NCBI GenBank assembly: GCA_937900425.1 | Contig: CALCDT010000203.1 | Coordinates: 1 to 7,429, forward strand | Origin: an uncultured Alphaproteobacteria bacterium | GTDB taxonomy: Bacteria; Pseudomonadota; Alphaproteobacteria; Rhizobiales; Pleomorphomonadaceae | DNA length: 7,429 nt | Direction: 5' to 3' | Shown: one piece after another, positions 1-6,194 of the stretch | How positions within the stretch are numbered: position 1 is the first letter of the stretch | Layout of the letters: the number at the start of each line of letters is the position of its first letter | Position numbers and translations under genes: made by a program | Notes under the pieces: model-generated | Databases searched by the model: none | What the model saw: only the letters and a program-made list of their open reading frames with translations | Told to the model about the DNA's origin: nothing

Positions 1-303
1 GGGGCCCGCAGACGAGCCGGTTCCACAAGTGCCTCCACCACGGCGGCGAGCGGTTCTCCTCCGCCGTGACCGCTTGCAGCCGTCGATCGTCGCCGGCGCG
101 AGACGGCGTCCGGGCGCCAGTCGCCCCGGTCCCGATCTCCCCGGTCCCGATCCTCCTCGCCTCGGCCCTCACGCCCGCCGCGGAACGTTCCCGCCCGCCG
201 ACAATGGCCGAAATCGCGGGCGGGCCGGGCGACGGCCGATGGCGCCTGTCGTCGCAGGCCGTGCTTGACGGGCGGAAACGTCCCGGCCCGGCCTCATACC
301 CGG
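1..303. other. Left-edge region with no confidently identifiable gene
   Basis: About 300 bases with no recognisable protein. Two readings stay open to the left edge. On the minus strand, a frame from a GTG at 172-170 reads off the edge for 57 residues, with the Trp-rich stretch SPPWWRHLWNRLVCGP near the edge and a high share of G/C in third positions. It has no clear Shine-Dalgarno sequence and no family resemblance I recognise. On the plus strand, a frame entering from position 3 stays open to about 386, but its composition (Arg, Pro, Ser) is what GC-rich non-coding DNA gives. A 15-bp unit (CCCCGGTCCCGATCT) is repeated in tandem about twice at 124-153. The minus-strand reading could be the start of a neighbouring gene, but I cannot tell without the sequence to the left. 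Confidence 0.4.
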
Positions 304-337
304 CTCATGAAATTCCGACCCGTCGGAAATTCATGAG
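304..337. repeat. Imperfect palindrome with 16-bp arms (second downstream of hemY_N)
   Basis: The left arm CTCATGAAATTCCGAC (304-319) and right arm GTCGGAAATTCATGAG (322-337) pair at 15 of 16 positions. The only mismatch is A312/A329, and two C residues lie between the arms. The element has 16 G/C in 34 bases, far below the surrounding DNA. It lies 97 bases past the hemY_N stop on the minus strand. No T-run follows on either strand, so it does not look like a classical intrinsic terminator. It could be a member of a dispersed palindrome family, a bidirectional terminator without a U-tract, or an operator for a dimeric regulator. Its left arm matches that of the palindrome at 379-427 in 13 of 16 bases. 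Confidence 0.75.
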
Positions 338-378
338 GTCACGGCCTGACCGGCCGACGCCCGGTCGGGCTTGCCTGC

Positions 379-427
379 GCTCGTGAAGTCCCGACTTGAA
401 GTCCGGACAGGCCGGGACTTCGCGAGC
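379..427. repeat. Imperfect palindrome with 15-bp arms just past hemY_N
   Basis: The left arm GCTCGTGAAGTCCCG (379-393) and right arm CGGGACTTCGCGAGC (413-427) are reverse complements except at one position (T384/G422). They enclose a 19-base loop that itself contains the short palindrome GACTTGAAGTC (393-403). The element begins six bases after the hemY_N stop codon (stop 436-434), where a 3'-end hairpin of the leftward transcript would be expected. On the minus strand it is followed by GCAGGC, not a T-run, so an intrinsic terminator is only a possibility. It may instead protect the mRNA 3' end or be a REP-like repeat related to the one at 304-337. Confidence 0.65.
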
Positions 428-433
428 CCGGCC

Positions 434-2047
434 TCAGTTGTAGGCCGGCGCCGCCTTCGGCTTTCGCGGGGTGAACTCGTCGTCCGCGGCGGCGCGCGGG
501 CCGGGATCGTCGGGCTGGTGGATCTCGATGCCGCCGTCCGGGGTCGGCGTCACCAGAGCCGGCGCGGCGGAGGGAGCGCCGGCGAGCGGCGCGGCCGAAG
601 CCGGGGCGGCGGAGGCGGCGATCGGCGCGGACGATGCTCCGGGCCCGGAAGACGGCTCCCCGGCGGACGGTTCGTCCGGAGACGGGGCCGCAGGTGGAGC
701 GTCGAGCGGCAGCAGGGCGCGGGCGGCGAGGGCCTCGCCGTCGAGTTCACGCACCGCCCTGGGCGATGCCGGCGGCACCTTCCACTCGAAGGCGTCGAGC
801 CGGCCGCTGACCGGCGACACCGGCGCCCAGTCGTCGGCGACGACGCCGTCGGCGATCCAGGCCGGGTCCTGCGGCGCGTTGAGTGCCCGCGACAGCCATT
901 CGCGCATCCGGCCGCGGTCGCCGTGCTCGGCCTCCTCGAGTTCGGCCATCATCAGGAACACCCGGCGCGTCGGCGCGGTGCGCAGCGCCTGGGTCAGCGC
1001 CTCGCGCGCCACCTGCCACTCGTGGGCGTCGATCGCCTGGCGGGCGACGGCGAGCGCGCCTTCGACGGTGTTGGGTCGGAGCGCCGCCAGATGACGGACC
1101 CGCTTCAGCCGGTCGTGCGGCGCGTCGCCGGAGCGGACATGGGCGTAGACCTCGGCGAGATCGGGATGCGGCGCCTCCTTCCACGCGGTCTCCAGCACCT
1201 TGCTGGCCTTGCGCAGGTCGCCGTTGCGCGACAGCAGCCGGCCGGCGACCACCGAAGCCGGCACGAGGTCGGGCGCGAGGCGATGGGCCTCGAGCGCGAG
1301 GCTGCGGGCGAGTTCGGGATCGGGATCCTCGCACTGCAGCGCCCGGGCGGTGAGCAGCACCGCGCGCTGGCGCCGAGCCTCCTTCTTGTCGATCAGCCGG
1401 GCCGAGACGCTCGATTCGAGCGTGCCGAGCGCGCCGGTCCAGTCCTGCTCGGCCGACTGGAACTCCATCATCGCCGTCGCCGCCCACAGCACGCCGGGCG
1501 AGAGCTTCAGCGCCTCGGCGGCGTAGTGGCGGGCGGCGGCGCTCTCGCCCTCGCGCACCGCCTCCATGTAGAGGCCGCGCAGGCCGAGCAGCGCAGTGCC
1601 GGGCGCTTCGAGCATCTGGTTGAAGGCGGCCCGGGCCTTATCGTTGCGGCCCTCCAGCTGTGCCGTCTGGGCGTCGAGCAGGTAGACCAGCGGCTCGCGG
1701 TCGCCGAGCAGGCCACGCGCCTCGCCGGCGTAGCGGTGGGCGAGGCGGCTGTCGCCGGAGCCGACCGCGATCATGCCCCGGCTGAGCGCGGTGTAGCCTT
1801 TGTCGCGGCGGCGGGAGCGGAAATAGTCGCCGATCATGCGCGGCGTGCGGATCAGACCGGTGACGAGCGACCACACCACCACCGCGGCGACGGCGAACAG
1901 CAGCAGCGCCACGACCACGACCCGGAGCGAGGGCGCGACCTCGCCGCCCGGCCAGGCGACCGTGACGTCGACCGGAACCCCGCCGAGCCAGTCGAGCGCG
2001 AAAACCGCGGCGAAAAGGGCGGCGAGGGCAATCAGCACCCGGATCAT
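434..2047 (-). CDS. hemY: HemY_N-domain/TPR inner-membrane protein (alphaproteobacterial 'HemY')
   Basis: Protein of 537 residues. Two hydrophobic segments (about 2-20 and 41-65) flank a short stretch that is probably periplasmic. This is the layout of the HemY_N family (COG3898), whose members are annotated as haem-biosynthesis-associated although their biochemical role is not settled. Residues 85-390 are helical and TPR-like, rich in Ala, Leu and Arg. The segment WAPVSPVSGRLDAFEW (407-422) matches a conserved feature of these proteins in alphaproteobacteria as I recall it. The last 110 residues or so are low-complexity Ala/Pro/Ser ending in a charged tail. It is not the Bacillus-type HemY protoporphyrinogen oxidase: no FAD-binding GxGxxG is seen. 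The ATG at 2047 has GGAGG (2059-2055) seven bases upstream. It follows mic60 after a 121-bp gap and is probably co-transcribed. The family call is firm; the function is not. Confidence 0.9.
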   Translation of the reverse strand: MIRVLIALAALFAAVFALDWLGGVPVDVTVAWPGGEVAPSLRVVVVALLLFAVAAVVVWSLVTGLIRTPRMIGDYFRSRRRDKGYTALSRGMIAVGSGDSRLAHRYAGEARGLLGDREPLVYLLDAQTAQLEGRNDKARAAFNQMLEAPGTALLGLRGLYMEAVREGESAAARHYAAEALKLSPGVLWAATAMMEFQSAEQDWTGALGTLESSVSARLIDKKEARRQRAVLLTARALQCEDPDPELARSLALEAHRLAPDLVPASVVAGRLLSRNGDLRKASKVLETAWKEAPHPDLAEVYAHVRSGDAPHDRLKRVRHLAALRPNTVEGALAVARQAIDAHEWQVAREALTQALRTAPTRRVFLMMAELEEAEHGDRGRMREWLSRALNAPQDPAWIADGVVADDWAPVSPVSGRLDAFEWKVPPASPRAVRELDGEALAARALLPLDAPPAAPSPDEPSAGEPSSGPGASSAPIAASAAPASAAPLAGAPSAAPALVTPTPDGGIEIHQPDDPGPRAAADDEFTPRKPKAAPAYN

Positions 2048-2168
2048 CGTCTGGCCTCCGTTGCGGGCCCGCCGCTCACTCTCGCGGGCGCCCGTCCATA
2101 GTCCGAGGCTGACGCCGGCTGCGGCGCGCCCCCCTGTTCCGATCGAGCCTCCGGCGCCTGCGGGCGCG

Positions 2169-4022
2169 TCAGCTCTTGTTCACGGTCACCGAAAGCCGCT
2201 CGACCATGCGGTCGGTGAGGGCGGCGATCGCCTCTTCGGCGGCGATGCGGGCGACGAGCCCCTTCTCCCAGTCCGCCGAGGCCGCCCTGGCCGGCTCCGG
2301 CAGCTTGTCCCAGGTCGCCTTGGCGGCGACGAGATCGCCGGCCGCCAGATGGGACTCGATCTCGGCGGACAGCGGTCCGACCCCGGCGCCGTCGGCGGCC
2401 CCGGTCTCGCGGTAGTTGACGAGATTGCGCGCCCCGGCGAACAGCCGGTCGAGCGGCGCCGCGTCGGGCTGCACCTTGTCGCTCGCCATCACCTCCGCCC
2501 GCGGGAAGCTCCCGATCACGGCGAAGCGCGTCGGAATGCCGGTTTCGGCGAAGGGCTCCAGCGCCTCGATGCCCGGCAGATCGGCCGCGCTCGCCTTGAC
2601 GGCGGCGAGGTCGGCGGCGAAGGGCACGCCGCGGTCGACCTTGCCGGCGAGGGTGGTGACCGCCAGCGACAGCGCCGCGATCTCGCCCTCCTCCGGCGCG
2701 CGGGCGAGGATCTGCTCGACCGAGGCGAGCCGGCCGTCGAGCGTCTTCAGCGTCTCGTCGAGCGCGGCGATCCGGCTCTCGACGTCGCCGAGCCGACCAC
2801 CGAGAGCGTCGTCGCCTTGCTTGGAGGCCGCGTCTAGGTCGGACAGGGCGCCGCGGGCGGCGTCGAGGTCGCCGCGCAGGGTGTCGAGTTCGCCGACCCG
2901 GCCCTCGATCGCGGCGATGCGCTCGCCGGTCGCCGCCTGCGTCGCGGCGATGGCCTCCTGCGCCTGCTTCAGGCCGGCGGTGGAGGCGGAGATGTCGGAG
3001 ACGGTGTCGTCGACGAGGCCGAGGCGGGTGCCGAAGGCGTCGGCACGGCTGGTCAGCGTCTTGAGCTCGGGGCCGTAGTCGGTGGTCGGCAGGCCGTCGA
3101 CCCGCTGCGACAGCGCGCCGAGCGCGTCGGCGTTGCCGCCGGTCGCCTCGCGCAGTTCGGCGAGGGCCGACTTTGCGGCGTCGAGTTCGGTGGTCGCCGC
3201 CGACGCCGCGGCCTCGATCTGCGCGGCGAGGTCGCCGCGCGCCGTCTGGAGTTCGGAGGCGAGGCCCTCGCGGGCGGTCCGCTCCTCGGCGATGGCGGCG
3301 GTGAGATCGTCGAGCGCGGAGCGGGCCTGCTCGGAGGCCGCGGTGCCGGACGCCTCGATCGCCGAACGGGCGTCGGCGAGGTCGGCGGCGAGGCCGTCGA
3401 GCCGTGCGGTCGTCTCCGCGTCGGGAGCGCCGAGCGCGTCGATGCGCGCCTCCAGCGCCTGGACGGCGGCGACGTCGGCCTTGCCGGCGCCGGAGCCCGG
3501 CAGGACGCCCGCGGCGCCGAGACCGTAGACGCCGGCGAGCACGATCGCCCCGCCGACGCAGGCGGCGATGAGGCTCGGCGCGAGCGACGACGTCTGCGAA
3601 GGGGCCGGCGAGGAGGCCGGTGCGGGCGCGGCGGCGGCCCGCTCGTCCCGGGGCGGCGGCGGATTGTCGGTCATCGCCGCCTGCTCCATCGCCTCGGCGA
3701 CCGTCACCGGTTCGGCGTCGGCGGCCGGCGTCTGCGCGACGTCGGCTTCAGGGGTGCCGGGGGCGCCGGGGGTGGACGCCTCTGAAATCGCCGCATCCGC
3801 GGAGCCGGTCCCCTCGGCGGGAACGGCGTCCGTCGGCGTCTCGGCGGCGGGATCGCCGGCGGCGACCGTCGTGGCGGTGTCTTCGGGAGAAGACGGCGCG
3901 AGGTCGTCTTCGCCGGTCTCGGCGGCCTTCTGACCGGTCACCTCCGTCGCGGCGAGGTCGATGGTCGTCGAGCGTTTCGACGTCCGCCCGCCCTTGCCGT
4001 CCGAGCCTTTCGCGCTCGCCAT
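2169..4022 (-). CDS. Alphaproteobacterial Mic60/mitofilin homologue (COG4223)
   Basis: Protein of 617 residues with the order expected of bacterial Mic60 homologues. First comes an acidic, Ala/Pro/Thr-rich, presumably disordered cytoplasmic region (1-145; the TIDLAATEV stretch near residue 20 is typical of the family as I recall it). One transmembrane helix follows (about 149-173). Then comes a long Ala/Leu/Asp/Glu-rich region predicted to be helical and coiled-coil (about 182-440). The C-terminal mitofilin-type region (about 445-617) includes GVPFAADLAAV (465-475) and GIPTRF (495-500). In mitochondria Mic60 organises crista junctions, and alphaproteobacterial homologues have been linked to intracytoplasmic membranes. 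A role in envelope shaping here is inferred. The gene lies between hemD and hemY_N, its usual alphaproteobacterial position. The ATG at 4022 is preceded by the purine-rich AGAGGGAG. The 236-bp gap upstream leaves room for its own promoter. A short GCGCC/GGCGC hairpin (2154-2167) follows the stop. Confidence 0.88.
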   Translation of the reverse strand: MASAKGSDGKGGRTSKRSTTIDLAATEVTGQKAAETGEDDLAPSSPEDTATTVAAGDPAAETPTDAVPAEGTGSADAAISEASTPGAPGTPEADVAQTPAADAEPVTVAEAMEQAAMTDNPPPPRDERAAAAPAPASSPAPSQTSSLAPSLIAACVGGAIVLAGVYGLGAAGVLPGSGAGKADVAAVQALEARIDALGAPDAETTARLDGLAADLADARSAIEASGTAASEQARSALDDLTAAIAEERTAREGLASELQTARGDLAAQIEAAASAATTELDAAKSALAELREATGGNADALGALSQRVDGLPTTDYGPELKTLTSRADAFGTRLGLVDDTVSDISASTAGLKQAQEAIAATQAATGERIAAIEGRVGELDTLRGDLDAARGALSDLDAASKQGDDALGGRLGDVESRIAALDETLKTLDGRLASVEQILARAPEEGEIAALSLAVTTLAGKVDRGVPFAADLAAVKASAADLPGIEALEPFAETGIPTRFAVIGSFPRAEVMASDKVQPDAAPLDRLFAGARNLVNYRETGAADGAGVGPLSAEIESHLAAGDLVAAKATWDKLPEPARAASADWEKGLVARIAAEEAIAALTDRMVERLSVTVNKS

Positions 4023-4258
4023 CTTCGCTCGCTCCCTCTTGTGTGGCCGACGTCGCCGTCCGCCACTTCGCTCCCTGCGACGGTGCGGCCGGCCGCCCGC
4101 TCGCCTCGTCCCTTACCCCGAAACCGCCGGGTTTGAAATCCGCCGCCACGGTCGCCCCTCTCGTCCGCCGGGGACGGAGGCGACGCCGTTCACGTCACCG
4201 AACCTGAGGGCCGACGGGGATTGTCGACCCCGCCGATCCCTCGCCAACGCGGCCGGGG
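4023..4258. other. Intergenic gap between hemD and mic60
   Basis: This is the largest gap inside the leftward cluster (236 bp). On the minus strand, a stem-loop with 8-bp arms (4235-4228 and 4219-4212, loop of 8 bases, one G-U pair) begins 23 bases after the hemD stop, without a following T-run. A weak promoter-like pair, TTGGCG (4247-4242), 17 bases, ACAATC (4224-4219), overlaps that stem-loop. A small dyad GTTC-N8-GAAC lies at 4188-4203. A minus-strand frame from a GTG at 4149 runs into mic60 out of frame and does not look like a gene. The gap may allow partial termination after hemD or separate expression of mic60, but none of these signals is strong. Confidence 0.3.
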
Positions 4259-5017
4259 TCATTCTTGTTCTATTTCATCGCCCGCGGGAGGAGCGGTCAA
4301 CCCGCGCCGGGACGAAAGAGCCTCGACGAGAGCGAAGAGGCTCGCCGCGGTCGGCTCGCCGGCGACCGCCACCTCCCCCGCCCCGGCCGCCGCCAGCGGC
4401 GCCGCGGCCTTCTGCGAGATCGCGGCGACGACCTGCCCACGAGCACCGCCCTCCCCGGCCCGCCCGAGCAGGTCCGCGAGGGCGGCGGAGGTGCGCGCCG
4501 AGGCGGTGACGACGATCGCGCCCGCGGCCAGCGCCGCGCGCTCTGCGTCGGTCAGCTCGCCGCGCGGCACCATCCGGTAGGTCTCGACGAGGTCGACCGC
4601 GAGGCCGTCACCGGCGAGCAGCGCCGCGAGATCGACGCTGCGGTCGGTGGCGGCGAGCCAGAGCAGAGGCCCGGCCGCCGGGTCGAGCCGGCCGCGGAGG
4701 TCGGCGGCGAGGCCCTCGGCGGTGCCCGGTCCGGTACGGACGTCGCGAAAGCCCGCCGCCCGCGCCGCCGCCGCGCTCGCCGCGCCGACGGCGAAGACCG
4801 GGAGATCGAGCAGCCTCTCCGGGACCGGGAAGTCGCCGAGCGCCTTGGGGCTCGTCACCAGCACCCCCTGCCAGCGCCGCCCGGCGAGATCGTCGGAGGA
4901 CGAGCCGAGGCTCTCGCGCACCAGCATCGGCGCCGCGATGGCGTCGTGGCCGCGGCGGCGAAGCTCTTTCGCCATCCGGCCGGCCTCCGGCTCCGGCCTC
5001 AGGATCAGGATGCGCAT
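4259..5017 (-). CDS. hemD: Uroporphyrinogen-III synthase
   Basis: Protein of 252 residues, the usual HemD length. It closes the linear tetrapyrrole hydroxymethylbilane with inversion of ring D to give uroporphyrinogen III, in the cytoplasm. Sequence conservation in this family is low, so the call rests on several weak features plus position. These are the N-terminal strand MRILILRPEPEAGRMAKEL, VTSPKAL (54-60), AVGAASAAAARAAGF (76-90), VETYRMV (144-150), IVVTASARTSAAL (168-180) and AAISQKAA (198-205), in the spacing of the two-domain HemD fold. The gene directly follows hemC. The frame is open further upstream (to 5182), but that part overlaps the end of hemC. The ATG at 5017 is chosen because it gives the family's N-terminus and has GGAG (5028-5025) seven bases before it. 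The gap from the hemC stop is 61 bp. An Ala-rich second half is the only oddity. Confidence 0.92.
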   Translation of the reverse strand: MRILILRPEPEAGRMAKELRRRGHDAIAAPMLVRESLGSSSDDLAGRRWQGVLVTSPKALGDFPVPERLLDLPVFAVGAASAAAARAAGFRDVRTGPGTAEGLAADLRGRLDPAAGPLLWLAATDRSVDLAALLAGDGLAVDLVETYRMVPRGELTDAERAALAAGAIVVTASARTSAALADLLGRAGEGGARGQVVAAISQKAAAPLAAAGAGEVAVAGEPTAASLFALVEALSSRRGLTAPPAGDEIEQE

Positions 5018-5078
5018 CGGCCGGCTCCGGACGTCGTCGTCTGCCTGCGGGCGATGACCCGATCCGTCCGGGGACGAA

Positions 5079-6005
5079 TCAGGCGGCGAAGAAGTCGGAC
5101 CCGCCCCGCGCCTTGAGCTCCGCCCCGAGGTCGGCGCCGAGTCGGACCGCGTCGGCGGGCGCGCCGCGCCGCTCGCCGTCATGGACGGTGGCGCCGTCCG
5201 GCTTCAGGATCAGGCCGTAGAGCCGCAACTCCTCGCCGGAAAGCGTGGCGTGGCCGGCGATCGGCGTGCGGCAGGAGCCGTCGAGGGCGGCGAGGAAGGC
5301 CCGCTCGGCGGCGAGGCAGACCGCGGTCGCCATGTCGTGGATCGGGGCGAGCCGGCCGCGCACGGCCTCGTCGCCGGCCCGCGTCTCGATGCCGATGGCG
5401 CCCTGGCCGACCGCGGGCGGAAACACGTCGGCCGGGATCACCTCGGTCGCGACGTCGGCCATGCCGAGCCGGTTGAGGCCGGCGAGCGCCAGCAGCGTCG
5501 CGTCGACCACGCCCTCGTCGAGCTTGCGCAGCCGGCTCTGGACGTTGCCGCGATAGGTGACGACCTCGAGGTCCGGCCGCAGCCGGCGCACCAGCGCCTG
5601 CCGCCGCAGCGACGCGGTGCCGACCACGGCGCCGGGGGCGAGGTCGGCGAGCGAGCCGGCCTTGCGCGAAATGAAGACGTCGCGGACGTCTTCCCGCGGC
5701 AGGAAATGGTCGAGCACCAGGCCGGCCGGCAATTCGGTCGGCATGTCCTTGGAGGAGTGCACGGCGAGGTCGATCGCACCATCGATCAGCGCCTCCTCGA
5801 TCTCCTTGGTGAAGAGGCCCTTGCCGCCGACCTCGGCCAGTGGCCGGTCGAGGATGCGGTCACCGCTGGTCGAGATCACCACGATCTCGGCGGCCTCCTC
5901 GTCGGGAACGGCCGCCGCCACGGCGAGCCGCCGGCGCACCTCGTGGGCCTGGGCGAGCGCCAGCGGGCTGCCGCGGGTTCCGATTCTGAGCCTTGCCGAT
6001 TGCAC
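5079..6005 (-). CDS. hemC: Hydroxymethylbilane synthase (porphobilinogen deaminase)
   Basis: Cytoplasmic enzyme that joins four porphobilinogen units into hydroxymethylbilane on a covalently bound dipyrromethane cofactor. From the GTG at 6005 it has 308 residues, the normal length. Signature stretches are LRIGTRGSPLALAQAHEV (6-23), GKGLFTKEIEEAL (61-73), the catalytic Asp in HSSKDMPTE (Asp87), GTASLRRQA (129-137), YRGNVQSRLRKL (151-162) and the cofactor-attachment Cys in DGSCRTPIAG (Cys245). The frame is open to an upstream ATG at 6077 (24 more residues) and a TTG at 6113. I prefer the GTG because VQSARLRIGTRG matches where orthologues begin and the extra residues (Gly/Ala/Pro/Thr) look non-native. 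No start has a strong Shine-Dalgarno sequence. It is the first gene of the leftward cluster and diverges from tsaD. The family call is essentially certain; the exact start is not. Confidence 0.96.
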   Translation of the reverse strand: MQSARLRIGTRGSPLALAQAHEVRRRLAVAAAVPDEEAAEIVVISTSGDRILDRPLAEVGGKGLFTKEIEEALIDGAIDLAVHSSKDMPTELPAGLVLDHFLPREDVRDVFISRKAGSLADLAPGAVVGTASLRRQALVRRLRPDLEVVTYRGNVQSRLRKLDEGVVDATLLALAGLNRLGMADVATEVIPADVFPPAVGQGAIGIETRAGDEAVRGRLAPIHDMATAVCLAAERAFLAALDGSCRTPIAGHATLSGEELRLYGLILKPDGATVHDGERRGAPADAVRLGADLGAELKARGGSDFFAA

Positions 6006-6084
6006 GCCATCCGTCCGGGTGTTAGGGGCGGGAAGATCGGTAGGCCCGGCGACGCCGCCGGCCCGCGATCCCGTCATGGCGCAA

Positions 6085-6113
6085 GCCGTAAGGGCGGCCC
6101 GACCGCCCGTCAA
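6085..6113 (-). promoter_or_regulatory. Candidate sigma-70-type promoter for the hemC cluster
   Basis: On the minus strand, TTGACG (6113-6108) matches the -35 consensus at five of six positions. It is followed after exactly 17 bases by TACGGC (6090-6085), a poor -10 match that keeps TA at its start. Transcription would begin near 6078, leaving a leader of roughly 70 bases before the GTG start of hemC at 6005. Supporting points are its place in the divergent hemC/tsaD gap and its orientation. Against it is the weak -10. If this is the promoter, the TTG at 6113 cannot be the hemC start. Confidence 0.4.
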
Positions 6114-6132
6114 TCCGTAACGCCGCCGATCC

Positions 6133-6149
6133 GTCCCCGCGCCGGGGAC
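6133..6149. repeat. Perfect 7-bp inverted repeat upstream of tsaD
   Basis: GTCCCCG (6133-6139) and CGGGGAC (6143-6149) are exact reverse complements separated by CGC. An alternative outer pairing is possible between CCGTCC (6131-6136) and GGACGG (6151-6156). It lies 45 bases before the tsaD start, so it could fold in the tsaD 5' leader or serve as a protein-binding dyad in the divergent control region. In DNA this GC-rich a chance hairpin is quite possible. I saw no convincing plus-strand promoter for tsaD nearby. Confidence 0.3.
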
Positions 6150-6194
6150 CGGACGGCGCGAGCACCGGCCCCGTCACCGCGAGCACACCCGGCC

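Noticed and set aside
304..427. CRISPR repeats or insertion-sequence ends
   Set aside because: There are only two diverged copies, no regular spacers, no transposase frame and no target-site duplication visible around them.
379..427. Classical Rho-independent terminator of the hem cluster
   Set aside because: The stem is good and well placed, but no T-run follows on the minus strand and the loop is long, so it is reported only as a palindrome.
371..2101. Long plus-strand open frame (576 codons)
   Set aside because: It is antisense to hemY_N, rich in Arg, Gly and His, with no recognisable domain. It arises from the scarcity of stop codons at this GC content.
3748..4149. Minus-strand frame from a GTG at 4149 overlapping the start of mic60
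   Set aside because: It reads mic60 in another frame, becomes Arg/Asp repeats, and mic60 itself has a family-typical N-terminus at 4022. A frameshifted mic60 extension is not needed.
5018..5182. N-terminal extension of HemD
   Set aside because: The extra residues overlap the hemC coding end and do not resemble HemD. The ATG at 5017 has a well-placed GGAG and gives the standard N-terminus.
5181..6194. Plus-strand open frame continuing upstream from tsaD through hemC
   Set aside because: It is exactly antisense to the well-conserved hemC gene. TsaD orthologues begin at MIVLGIETSCDET (6195), and the upstream residues are Gly/Arg/Ala-rich as expected of a GC-rich shadow frame.
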